A stretch of DNA of 64,000 nt from contig JALQPE010002716.1 of assembly GCA_030407315.1 (NCBI GenBank), forward strand, positions 1-64,000, given 5' to 3'. The stretch comes from Asparagopsis taxiformis (Eukaryota; Rhodophyta; Florideophyceae; Bonnemaisoniales; Bonnemaisoniaceae). Positions 33,631 to 45,250 of this stretch are shown piece after piece. The notes under the pieces are model-generated. The model had not been told where the DNA came from. It worked only from the letters and a program-made list of their open reading frames with translations, and ran no database searches. Both the position numbers and the translations under genes were made by a program. Within the stretch, counting starts at the first letter, position 1. Each line of letters opens with the position of its first letter.

Positions 33631-35630
33631 TGCTACTACGAATTGATCGGTCTAAACCGAACTCAGTCTAAAGCACGAACTGAAATTTCTGGATGAAGCT
33701 CTGGTCACTGGTGTGGCAACCAGAGGAGAGCAGTCGAAGAGATAGTTGATGCGATTGTAGAGGCGAAGAAGCGGATGGACAGCGAAGGAGGAACTGGGCT
33801 TAGCCGTGCGAAGGTGGAAGATATGGGGTAAAGACAATACAGGAGGTAAAGTAGTGCTGAAGATTTGAGTATCACACGGCCAAGAACAAACAAGACCCCT
33901 TTTAATCGATCTCAGTTTCTTTTACTACCGGGACACAGCGGCATGGAGGGATACTCATTGAAGATGTGGCGCTTCGCCAGTGAGACTGTACCAAAGTTAG
34001 ATGCGATGATGCAGAAGAGGTTAATCTGGAAACGGTGAGCTGAAATGCCACAAAGATTAAGTCGGCCTACAACCGACTCGCCACTTGGGACAACAATTTG
34101 CGCGAGGAGCATGCTGAACTGCAGAACAAAAATCCTGGTACCGCTTCCAATACCCGTAACCTCCCAGATGACGTTTCCAACACTCATGAAACGGACAACG
34201 CCGCTCTCCAGAAGGAACGTGACCAAATTCAAGCCCAGCTTCAGCGTTAACGCGCAGACCGCTATGATTTGCATTCGCGCAGCCTTCAGAGAGACAAAAG
34301 ATGGTAGGAAAAGATAGCATGCATCGAGGAAGCTTGGTAGCATCCGCACGCACTCCGACGCGGTACTGGTCTCGCGCTGGGCGCAAGTATATTTTCGGCA
34401 TGTGGAACAAACAATAGTTGAGAAACAGGAGGTTGTTGTGAGGATGAGACTGCTACACGAAATGTATGCGCTGTCTGCATGTGCCAGTTGATAATTGTGA
34501 ACTCATCAACGAAATGTTGGATGATGGAAGTTCGCACGGCGATTCAGTGCGGCGTGCACACTCACCGCAAGCTGCGACATGACTCGCGTGCGATCGATGC
34601 AGTTGCCGATATGTGATCCGCGGCGTTGTGGCGATGGACGACACTGCGATACTAGCGCAGTATCGTCTATCGCTAGTAGTCGTCATCTGCAAGAAGGTTG
34701 TGGGTGGTCGTGGTAGTGGGTGCCCGCTTCCTGCATGTACGCAGGAAGAGAGCGTGCGTGTGTGCACATTGGAATAGTTTTCCGAGCCGTCGCGTGGATT
34801 GCATACCAACTTTTTGTACGCGATAACTTCGCCGAGGCGAAATGTTTGGAACATTTGTTCTGGCAAGGAGTGCATCTCAGTGCGCGCACCGGTTGCGTCA
34901 CATGATCGAATGTGACGGTTGTGGCCGCTGAGTGTTGATGTCATTGTGCCGCTGCAGTGCGACATGTGCGATTGTGCGGTGTATTACACGCTGTACTGTC
35001 TATGACATCAACTCACTGTTATGTTGTACCGAAGGTCGTGCGGCCGATGACCACACGTGGAGCCAGGACACAGTATACTACTCGTGTTATGGTCAGCGGT
35101 AGTGAAACCAGTGACAGCAATGGCTCACTGATGAACTGGCTGCAGAGATCGCACTACGGCCACCAGAAAATATGGGAGAAATTTTGATTTAGGGCTTCTC
35201 CCTGCGCTGGCAGCCAAACCATCGACATGACCGTTTTACAGCACGACATAACAGCGGTCAGTGGTTATGCGACTGATGTGTTGCTGAACTACTGACAGAA
35301 TGACATAAGGTGGTCACTAGTCATGCGACCGATGATTAGGAAGATGTAGGGGGCGAAACGAGTGGCAGGTAGGGTGAGGTGGAGCTGAAGTCGTGTCTAG
35401 TTGGCCTTATAAATCACTGTATAGGAAAAGCCTTATTTGTGATGCAGTATTGTAGTGGTTCCACGACGGATAGGTGAGGATCACGATTTTTAGGCGTTGA
35501 TAATTGCTGAGAGGCACAGAGGTTCATAGTTTTGCACCGGTCTCCAGTGATCCTGAAGGCAGCGAAACGCCGATCCTGGATCGCTACGACAAACCTTGCC
35601 TGGTAGTATCACACTGTTCCAAGGTGCATT
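33630..35630. other. No recognised gene
   Basis: Only short frames in all six phases. No RNA motif or tandem repeat recognised. Confidence 0.5.
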
Positions 35631-35849
35631 ATGCAGCGATCCAATATACGACGCAGAGTCACCAACCGAAACCAAGAGCCATTGGGCAAGAAACTGAAAA
35701 GGCCAAGCAGCGGCAGACGTTCAAGTGGTCCTCGTAGAGATGATAATGGTGACATTGAATCGTCTCCAGTAATACAAATGAGGGAACCAGATACAGTCCA
35801 AGCAGAAGAGAACCCGTCTCAAGAAGAAGCTACAGCGGAGCCTTCCGTA
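35631..35849 (+). pseudogene. Truncated basic/acidic ORF, possible retroelement gag start
   Basis: Begins MQRSNIRRRVTNRNQEP, then a basic segment and an acidic one (QAEENPSQEEATAEP). It is cut by the E1-R terminus after about 73 codons; the frame runs on through terminal repeats only by chance. Composition recalls the disordered start of gypsy Gag proteins, but no domain supports this. Confidence 0.35.
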
Positions 35850-35979
35850 CGTCTGTGTTTTCGGAAGTGGACGCGGACGTCCAGTCTCTCTAGTACGGGT
35901 CCTAGTCGGCCCCGAGATTTACTAGAACAAATGAACGTCCGCGTCCAAAAAAAAATAAAAATTTTTTGGATGCGGACGT

Positions 35980-36411
35980 CCACTTTCTCTAGTACATATG
36001 GCGGAATACTAGGGCCCGACATCCACTTTCTCTAGTACATATGGCGGAATACTAGGACCCGACATCCACTTTCTCTAGTACGTTTGGCGGAATACTAGGA
36101 CCCGACATCCACTTTCTCTAGTACATATGGCGGAATACTAGGACCCGACATCCACTTTCTCTAGTACATATGGCGGAATACTAGGACCCGACATCCACTT
36201 TCTCTAGTACATATGGCGGAATACTAGGACCCGACATCCACTTTCTCTAGTACGTTTGGCGGAATACTAGGACCCGACATCCACTTTCTCTAGTACATAT
36301 GGCGGAATACTAGGACCCGACATCCACTTTCTCTAGTACATATGGCGGAATACTAGGACCCGACATCCACTTTCTCTAGTACATATGGCGGAATACTAGG
36401 ACCCGACATCC
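35980..36411 (+). repeat. 43-bp tandem array, about 10 units
   Basis: Unit starts CCACTTTCTCTAGTACATAT and ends CTAGGACCCGACAT. About ten units, nearly identical, with variants TACGTTTGG for TACATATGG. Preceded at 35,850-35,980 by diverged pieces with GGACGTCC and CTCTAGTAC. The same CTCTAGTAC and GGACRTCC words occur at the right end of E1-L. Confidence 0.92.
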
Positions 36412-36839
36412 AGTATACAATATATCAGCGAAAACCGGGAGGGAAGAAATTACAGCGGATGGTAAATTCAGGGCCCATATCGGACCGTATTTTATTCTCT
36501 CATTTAGGAAACTGCTCGTATACAATACGTCTCTCTAGAATAGGGAATACATATCTGGTCAGAATAGGAAATAAATACCCGGTTAGAATAGGAAATAAAT
36601 ACCCGGTTAGAATAGGAAATACGTATCCAGCCAGAATACAAAATACCTGTCAGCATATCGTCGATCACCCATCTCCCTCACTATCGCGTTCTCCCTACCA
36701 TCCGAACGCCATGCACCACCATCCGCACATACTGCAAGAACCCTCACGACCTAGATTACAAAAAATACGCTCCTTCCCAATACCATCCCCGCTTTCCTCG
36801 ACACCACCCCAGCCCATTAAATCATCAAGACATCAAACA

Positions 36840-38040
36840 CGAACATGGTCAGCAAAATCTTACACCACTTGAAACGCACTCTCACTTCTATCGTATGCCC
36901 CAAAATATACACATACCAGAAACACCTCACAGCTTCATTCCCCATCTTCCTACATCCCTTCTTCACTCTCCTTCAGTCCTGCCGTTCCTGCTTCACCACT
37001 CCTGCATCACATACACAACATCAGAATCAACCACAACAGTCAGACTCAAAAGCAACGCTTACCACGACAGATATCCTAGAAACTCCCTTACTTACCTCTC
37101 CGAGAGGATGACTGAATCATCCATCCTACACAAAATACAAACCATGATCCAAAAACCTTGCAATGAATAATCAAAGTCAGCAGTCCATATCTTCGCAAAA
37201 CAAGTCTTGGTGCTCAGTAAAACTTACCTTCTGTCATCAACATTCCTGCATCATCTACACAACATCGGAATCAACCACAACAGTCAGACTCAAAACCAAC
37301 CTTCCATCACAGCATACTTTCAAAACTCGCACACTTACCTTCGCTCCACACAATACACACCATGACTCAATAGGCTTCCAATGAAAAATATCGCATCAAC
37401 GGAAATAGTCAGACTCAAAACCAACCTTCCCTCGCTGCTTACTTTCAAAACTCGCACACTTACTTTACCTGTTCCATCCTGCACACAATAAAAACCATAA
37501 ATCACGTAATCGTGTAGCCAAGAAAAGTAGTCAGCATTCCGCATCTTCGCACAACCGGTCTGGGCGCCCAATGTGACTTACCTTCCGTCATCACTATTCC
37601 TCCATCACCTACGCAACATCGGATTCAATCGCAACAGTCAGATTGAAAACCAACGTTTCCCTCGCTACATACCCTGAGAACTCGCAAATGTACCTCTCAT
37701 CCATCCTACACACAATACAAACCATGATCCAAAAACCTTGCAATTAACAATAATCATAGTCAGCAGTCCATATCTTCGCAAAGCACATCTTGGCACTCAA
37801 TGAAACTTACCTTCCGTCATCAACATTCCTGCATCATCTACACAACATCGGAATCAACCACAACAGTCAGACTCAAAATCAACCTTCCCTCACAGCATAC
37901 TTTCAAAACTTCACGTACCTCTCTTCCATCCTCCGCTCAATACACACCATCAGTCAACAGGCTTCCCATGAAAAATATCGCATCAACGGAAATAGTCAGA
38001 CTCAAAACCCACGCTTCCCTCAACGCATACCCTCGAGGGT
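36840..38040 (+). repeat. Subterminal AGTCAGACTCAAAA repeats (E1-R)
   Basis: Six copies near 37,037, 37,280, 37,405, 37,635, 37,864 and 37,992, matching the E1-L block one to one. G-poor + strand, no gene. Confidence 0.75.
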
Positions 38041-38056
38041 AGAGGATGGAACGAAG

Positions 38057-38094
38057 GTACGTGCGCGAATCTTGATCAAGATTCGCGCACGTAC
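38057..38094. repeat. Perfect 38-bp palindrome upstream of transposase gene (E1-R)
   Basis: Arms GTACGTGCGCGAATCTTGA and exact complement, centred on TGATCA. Same place in E1-L at 1,697-1,733 with one base lost. Confidence 0.92.
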
Positions 38095-38690
38095 AAAGCA
38101 AAGTCGGTCAAAGAAGATCAGTCGGTGATGAGGGCGGAGTGGAGCCTGCGGCGTCGACCGGACAGCTTTCTGCGTCCGCTTAAGTCTTGCTGTGCATACT
38201 CGAAATCATCGCCGGCAGTGAGATTGAGTATGGCCCAAGCCATGGTCTCTGATTCCCCGAACAAAGAGATCCGGATCGAGAACAACGAATATAAACATAT
38301 AATCATATATATGAGAATCCATTTGCTTTCCTTACATGATCTGTGGCATATCCGCTGTAAAGCACATTCAGATTCCACGAAGTTTGGAAATAAAAAAGTT
38401 TATTATTACAAATGAATTAATTGAAAATTCATCTCCCAGGGCAGTCGTTCGTCCTTCCATGCACACGTTGCCAGCACGCAATGTGATGTAACAGTTGGAA
38501 ATGATTGAACTCTCGGTTAAATTCCACCGTTGGGATGTCAGCTGGAGTGAGCACAAAACTACTACCCAAAAAACTACGAACACGTTACATTCCAAGTCTC
38601 GAAAGCACCACAAAAATAAAATTGGTCGCATCTGGACGGCACAGTCTCCCTGTTCAGCTCGCAATCCTCCCTTTTGCGTCAAAACTCGAC

Positions 38691-41600
38691 ATGGAATGCA
38701 AGTATGAAGGGTGCTTCTACTACTGCGTAGATGCTTATGCGCTCGCGCTGCATGAGCGAACGTGTCGCTACCGTTTCAACCCCTCTCCCCAACATTTCAA
38801 CAACGCTCGTGTCCCTGCCGTCACCCATGAGCCTGCTCGAAACGGCGACCATGATTCCCCGCAACCCAGCTCCCCAGACCCAGAATCTGGTCGTGCTTCC
38901 TCCAGCGACTCACCCTGTGACGCTTCACTGCCACCAACCTCAACCCCCTCCCGCGCAGACCTCCTCGTGCAATCCCTCGCCGCCAGTCTCACAACCCTCG
39001 AGTACAAGGCCGGCGCTGGCCGCGTGAGCGAAGTCATCACCATCCTACAAGACCCCGCATTCTCCCTAGAAAAGTTCAACAGCGCCGTTCGCACCGTAGA
39101 AGAATGTCGCCACGTTACCGCTTCCATGGTCGAAACACATTTCCGCACCGAAGGTTACAAGAGCCACATCATTCCAGACAAAACTGGTAAGTACTCGGCA
39201 CAGCTGTACCTCCGCGACCCAGTCGACATGCTCCGCAGGCAGTTAGCACTGGCTAACGACCAAAATACTCTCTTCCACCCCTCCCCACAGACCGCCCCAG
39301 ACGGCACCGCAATATTTTCTCATCCCCTACACACAGAATTCGCGAAAACGCTGCACCAGGTTACTAGACAGCGCGTGCAGCTCTCGGAAGATCCACAGGT
39401 CGTATGGGCAGAGGAAAATGATCCCACCGCTTCCTCCTTTGCCGGCCTCCTCCAAGTGTACTCCGACAAGAGCAGCACAAGCCTCAAGAGCTCCGCAATC
39501 GTCGCATACCCCATACACGTCACACTGCTCAACTTCTCCGCCCCCCTCCGTCGCCACTGCATCCGTACCGGCCTCACCATCGTCGGGTATCTTCCGTACA
39601 TTGTTAACCCTTCGTCCAACGCCTTGTTCGGTGATGAAATGCCGACAACCTCTAGTTCTGCTAGTCGCGCTCGCAAAATTGATATTCTTCATAAAGCACT
39701 CGAAAAAGTGTTTTCGTCCCTATCCACCGCGTTCTCTTCCGGGTTCCCCTGCACAGACTCCACTGCAACTGCCCGCCAATGCTTTCCCATCCTAGCCAAT
39801 TATTGCTGCGACTTTCCAGAGGCCAAAGAGCTGTCATGCACTCGCAACAGCACTACCACCACACATCCCTGCCACCGCTGCTACATCCCCGCCACTCAAC
39901 TTGAATCCACCGCGCCACACCAGCCCCGCTCCCTCGATGATACACGCTCTGCACGCCAAGAGAGCGCTCAGGAGCATACAACTGCTCCGCTCGAAGCTCT
40001 CTCCCTCCTCGAACAACACTCTGTCCTCGAATCGACCGCTCTTTTACCCACCAACAGTCCCCTAGACCCCTACAACATTTTCTCCTTCGAGCCTCTGCAC
40101 AATCTCCACCTCGGCATCTCAAAGCTCATCAAACAGTGCATTGTCCACCGCCTCAGCTCCCCAGACCTCACCCACCACTGCCTCCCATTCCGGGACACCT
40201 CGCACCTTCAAGAAGGTGAAAAAATCCATCCTCGCCGGCTCAAACAGCATTCTGTCCGCTATCGAACGCGACTACTACATCACCGGTCTTCATGTCGACT
40301 TCTCCAAGGGTGAGAAGGGCACCAATTTGAACGGCCTCTTCACGGAGGACGGCATACGCGGCATGCTCGCAGCCAAAGACTATCACCATGTCGACATGGT
40401 GTTCCCTTTCATCGCAGCATTCATTGACACATGCTGTGACGAAGTAGATACAGCCCCCCTCACTTCCATCTGCACGCAATACTCTGACCTCGTCGCATGG
40501 GTCATGAAACGCGGTCGCATCAAGCACTGGACTGCCGCCGAACTAGAAAGCCTCCAGAACTCCATTTCCTATTTCAAACAATCAATGCTCTCCACCCTCG
40601 GCCCATTCCACACCACAGGTCTCAAAACTTTCAAGTTCCATCTTCTAGACCATCTTCCCGGTGACTTGCAGAGATATGGCGCCCTGGAACACATTGATGC
40701 AGGCCCCTACGAACACTCGCATCTTCTGTTCAAACAGAGTTATAGGAAAACCTCTCGAAGGCGCTCCACAGCCATGGAAGAGACTATTCGCCACATGGAA
40801 TTCTCCTTGGCCACTCCAACTGGTCATACCCCATCGAACACATTGGGAAACGCACGCATGATATCGCCCACAGACGGTGCAGTACTCGTTCGCGACGGAT
40901 TCACCGTTGCACTGCACGACTTTGCCTCCCTGCTGCCCGATGCAACCCTCCTCGTTGCAGATATCGACGGACAGCCCGATCCTGCCACTCTTTTGCCGCT
41001 GCACAACTCCTCGTTCCCGTCTGGCACCATAACGCTATTCCAGCAACTCGGTGACACAGCTGCACAAGCGTTCCTCACCCTCGCTAGACTGCGCGCCACG
41101 GCAGAAGGCCCTCCAATACATGACATGGACATTTCCGTCACCGTGGTAAAGTCCGCCTACGTCATGGGAGGGTACGTCCCAGATGCCGACGACTTTGACC
41201 CGCACAGTGGCATGCTTCGCCCCACAAACGTGTCGAGGCACAAGCAGCAGCGCGTCTTTGCAACTTCATCGTTCGGCCCCGCAAAGAGATCGCAGTACTC
41301 CTTTGTCGTCATCTCCGGAACTGCCGATGACTACAGAACCATATGGGTAGGGCGCGTCCTGGCACTGGTACGCCTGCAGTCTCCAAACCTGTTTCAACCT
41401 GTAGAACTCGCTTTCGTTCAGTATATGACCTGCTTTGCCCCAAAAACCGCTGTGGAAAAATCACTTGGGTGCATTTGTTTAAAGTGGTCCACATGGGACC
41501 CGGACAACGGATCCGTTGACAGCAATGACACTGCATCCCACAGTGCAGGTGGTCCTTGGTTTGACCTCATTCCTGCATCTACTATATCTGGCACCGTGCA

Positions 41601-41730
41601 CATCGTACGAAGTAACTTTCCAGTCAAGCCATTTACGAAACAAATGCACTGGTCGGACCACCGTTTCTATCTCAACCGCTTCTACACCAACACTGATTAC
41701 CAATTCACAGATGATAATGAAGAAGAATAA
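38691..41730 (+). pseudogene. Plavaka-like DDE transposase (E1-R), one frameshift
   Basis: About 1,013 codons. The ATG at 38,691 (GACATGGAATGC) is preferred because the E1-L copy loses the upstream frame and because a zinc-finger-like segment (CKYEGCFYYC...HERTC) starts right there. At about 39,465 VYSDKSS, then AYPIHVTLLNF and RTGLTIVGYLP, follow the Plavaka pattern in which DK(T/S)... carries the first catalytic Asp. EPLHNLHLGISKLIK and KFHLLDHLPGDLQRYGALEHIDAG...SHLLFKQSYR follow. One extra base near 40,194 shifts the frame; E1-L lacks it. Plavaka enzymes are cut-and-paste DNA transposases related to CACTA Tnp2. The gene is probably functional, or very recently so, if the extra base is an assembly error. 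Confidence 0.82.
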
Positions 41731-41807
41731 ATCTAAATCGCAGCACTCTATTGATAATGTACTACATGATAAACCTTCTAGTCAACGTCACATTTACTGC
41801 ACTAATT

Positions 41808-44030
41808 TCAACCATCCTCCATTACGCCAAAACCGTTATCAGCAGTGGCTGCATGGCGCCGCTCCATGCCCCCATACTGTGGGGCATTGATTTCGACATT
41901 CAGGTTTGCAGTCAGGTGTCCAGCATATGGGTCAACGACGAAAAGTTCTGCGCCAATTAGTCCTTGCGCAATCACACAATCCATTACAGCACCGAGGTTT
42001 GACGTAATATGCGATTGAATCCAATCCTCGGACACTAGAACAAGTGATGAGCAGCGGTTTACATCATCAACGACATGAACAATTCCAGACCCCTCTCCGC
42101 TTTGCCACACTTCAACAGCCTCTCTCGTCACAGTACGGCTTGCAAACACATGCCGTGACTGTGCACTAGTCCGCTGTTCGCTCTCGACAACGTCCGTTTC
42201 TTCCCTTGCTTGCGAGCCTTGGAGACAAGACATGCAGTACACCACCATACCAACTAATTGCTGAAAAGCTACCCCCACATATTGACTGTACCGCCTTGTA
42301 AACTCCTTCTGCCGTGCACCTCCTTTCCCCTTCGGTTCATCCAAACACTCCACAGTAGTCACTAGCCAAGCATCCAGGCGCGCCAGCGTTAGTATGCTCG
42401 TCTCTATGTCCATTACTTGTTCTGGTCGTATCGAATAACCCCTGAAGATGTCCAGCACATTCACAGCTACTCGGTTGTTAAACCATGCATCACCATTCAC
42501 TTCCATTTCGAAGCTGTCAGGAACCAAGCCTTTGCTGTATCGCAGCTCTGAGAACGGTGCCGTTCGCCACCTCCCCATATCCAAATCACCGTTACTTTCC
42601 CGTTTCAAAAGCTTCTCAGACGCTTCGCGCTTTTGTTCCTCTCGCTCGTCCATCTCAGCTCGCGTCGTCAGCATCGTGCATCTAGACATTAATTTCGTGT
42701 ACCCCAGCGAACCGAACAATCTGTCCCTCGCATTACGCTTCCGTGCACTCATCACGTCGGACAGTTTCTGCGTCACCTTCACTTTCAATTCCTTGCTCCC
42801 CGCCACAGCCTCTTGACAGCACACACGCTGCTCCTCATCGGAAAACACATCACACCACGGACTTTGACGCAGTACGTGTCGCACCAAGTCATTCAGCAGA
42901 TCACTCTCGTCCCTGTACGAAGGTGTATACCACTGCAGATTCTTGATGATATAGCCCGGAGGGGTAGCAATATATCCTACACCGTTTTCGCTCCAAAGTG
43001 CCCCTTCTACCGGCTCTACCTCGATGGTACGTCCAGTCCAACGTCTCTGCGTTTGTTCCGCTATAGGGTCCAGCTCCATAGTCTCGTTCTTGCACCACTT
43101 TGTCAGGTTTTCCTCAACCGCCCTAAGAACTCCAAGGTATTTCACAGGAATGGCTTTCTGTATTTTCGACTTACCGCCACCGTGATCACTGATTCTACCT
43201 GTTCTCGCAATTGCAGTAAGGCTGGCATTTTCCGCCTGCAGAGTCTTCACCTTAGCCTCCAACGCAACAATCTCCGTGGTGAGCGCCTTGTTTGCTATGT
43301 CCTGGCTAAACACTTTTTTTTCCAGCTCCGCGATCTTCTTCTTCTGCGCATTGATGCGACTCGCCATTAAATCGATGGATTCCGGCGGATGCAACCTCTC
43401 TGCCCTCACCGTCCCCCCATCTCCCACGCTATCGGGAATATGATGTCCTCCATCGCCAATAGCCTGACGTCGCGGGGGCGTTACGCGCATATTTGGCACC
43501 AATGACAGTCTGTTGTGACGAGGCCCGCACTCCGGCTGCTCTCTCCCCTCAGTACCACCTGACCGCCGATGATAGTTGGCATCCTGTGAACGTTGCTCAG
43601 AAACAACATCCCTTGCCGCTATCCTCGGGTCCTGACTGCATTACCTGCTGGGGCTGATGTACTCGGCATAGTTGGCGCAGTGGGGGTCACAGCCTCCAGT
43701 GTCTCGGGAACCCCCGGCTGGGACTCCGTCTGCAGCACCTCCGCATCTGCCAACCCGGGAGGAACTACCTTTGCCATAGCACTCTGCCGCAATTCCAACA
43801 TGTTTTGAGCCACTATCATGTCATCATCATGATGTTCACTGTCCCTGCGAGCACGCTTGCCTCGGTCAAGCCCCATCTCTCTCCGCGCCGTTCCTCCTTC
43901 CTCACTTTCTCGCTGCGGATCCCCAGTTCTGCGCCGGTCCGTCTTGCGACTACCGGACCGCGGTTCAATGCTGCCGGTAGGCCCAGACCGCTTCTTCGCA
44001 CGGGATTGTCGGGCACTCGATACAGCAGCT
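41808..44030 (-). pseudogene. Coiled-coil accessory protein of E1 (E1-R), N terminus cut by E2
   Basis: Open from 43,502 to the stop at 41,808 (564 codons). It is broken once near 43,630 (one C fewer than E1-L), and its first ~24 codons are removed at the E2 junction (44,030). Coiled coil SRINAQKKKIAELEKKVFSQ at about 43,340-43,240. The C-terminal half, unreadable in E1-L, is clear here: WFNNRVAVNVLDIFRG, ARLDAWLVTTVECLDE and VDPYAGHLTANLNVEIN. Family not recognised. Stop codons of this gene and the transposase gene are 77 bp apart, convergent. Confidence 0.7.
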
Positions 44031-45250
44031 CACTACTGTGTCTGAAATCGGGCCTGGGGCAGTACTGTACGGCAGTAAAATTTACTGCCTGAGGCAGTAA
44101 AATTTAGTACTGTAAAAATATAAATTAATGCCCTACTTGCCGGCAGTACAGTGCACTGCCCGGAGGCAGTGGCCATGTGCTGCCGACGGCAGTAGAAAGT
44201 ACTGCCTGGATGTATGAGGTGAGGCAGTGGTGGGAGGCAGTGATAGTTGCTGGATTTAGATTGTCTTTCTGGCAGTGATTTGTGCTACATTGGCCTGTAA
44301 AATAAAGTAGTATATTGTGCTGACTTGGGCAGCACGGGGAGGGAGTAAAATATGCTGTCCAGGAATATGGCCCACGGCAGTACTATTTGGTGGCGTGGGA
44401 TGCACCGTGTGGCAGTAGAAGCTAGTGTTTCCGGCAGCGTTCTGTGCTGGCTGCGGGCCCGAATGACGGCAGCACATTTTGCTATATTTAGGTAGTGCCC
44501 CGATGTACTGTATGATACTGCCTGCAGGTCATGGCAGAGGCAGAGAAATGTACTGTATTCTATTATTGGACAAAGCAGTAATTTCTGCTGCTGTGTGGTG
44601 CTGCTTTTTTTTGTACTTACAGGTAGTGACAAGTCTATGTTCTGGCAGTAGAGTAATGCAGTGGAATATGATGACAGCAGACATGCTTCGAGGCTGTGTA
44701 TTCTACTGCCTGTGGAAGCGAGTGGGGACAGTAAATTATGATGTCTGACGAAATGTGTGAAAGCAATGAAATGAGGTGCTGATAGTCTCTGGGAAAAGCT
44801 GCCTGATAGTACTGCTTTATGATACGAAAAGTGCTACCGTACCGTGCTACTTGCCGTGGTGGAAAGTGCTGCCGTGCTCTACTACTTGCGTATGTGTAAA
44901 TCACTGCCACGCTGTACTGCTCCAGGATATGTGAATTGCTGCCCCACAGCACTACAAAAAGTAGTAGATTTTGATGTATTATAGAGCTGTCCAGATCAGC
45001 GTAAAGTACTGTCTGATAGTGTTGTACTCGACAGGGGCATAGGACAGTACCAGTTACTGCCTGTGGCAGTGCAGTGTACTACCTGGAAGTGCTACCTGTG
45101 GCAGTACATTTCACTACCTGGAACTAGTGCTTGAGACAGTACAATTTACTGCCGGGAAGTCTATACTGAACCAGTAAATTGTAGTGCCTGGCGGTACTGA
45201 CTCGGACAGAACGGGAAAGTAGTAGAATATGATGCCTAGGGTAATACTTT
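44031..45250. repeat. CAGTA/TACTG-rich subterminal zone of E2
   Basis: GGCAGTA, CAGTA, TACTGCC and GTGCTGCC-type words recur in both orientations throughout, often in pairs such as GGCAGTAAAATTTACTGCC (44,072-44,090). There is no fixed period. No credible gene. This fits the subterminal motif clusters of CACTA/hAT-like transposons. Confidence 0.6.

Larger units (their letters stand above)
35850..44030. mobile_element. E1-R: second copy of the E1 transposon, truncated by E2
   Basis: Begins with the 33-bp terminal repeat at 35,850-35,882 (CGTCTGTGTTTTCGGAAGTG...). It continues through the 43-bp array, subterminal repeats, transposase gene and coiled-coil gene, nearly identical to E1-L positions 1-7,641. 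Identity stops abruptly at 44,030 inside the coiled-coil gene (shared CAGCAGCT, then different sequence), where E2 begins. The cargo part of E1 (genes A and B) is therefore absent here, or lies beyond the E2 insertion outside the window. Confidence 0.75.
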
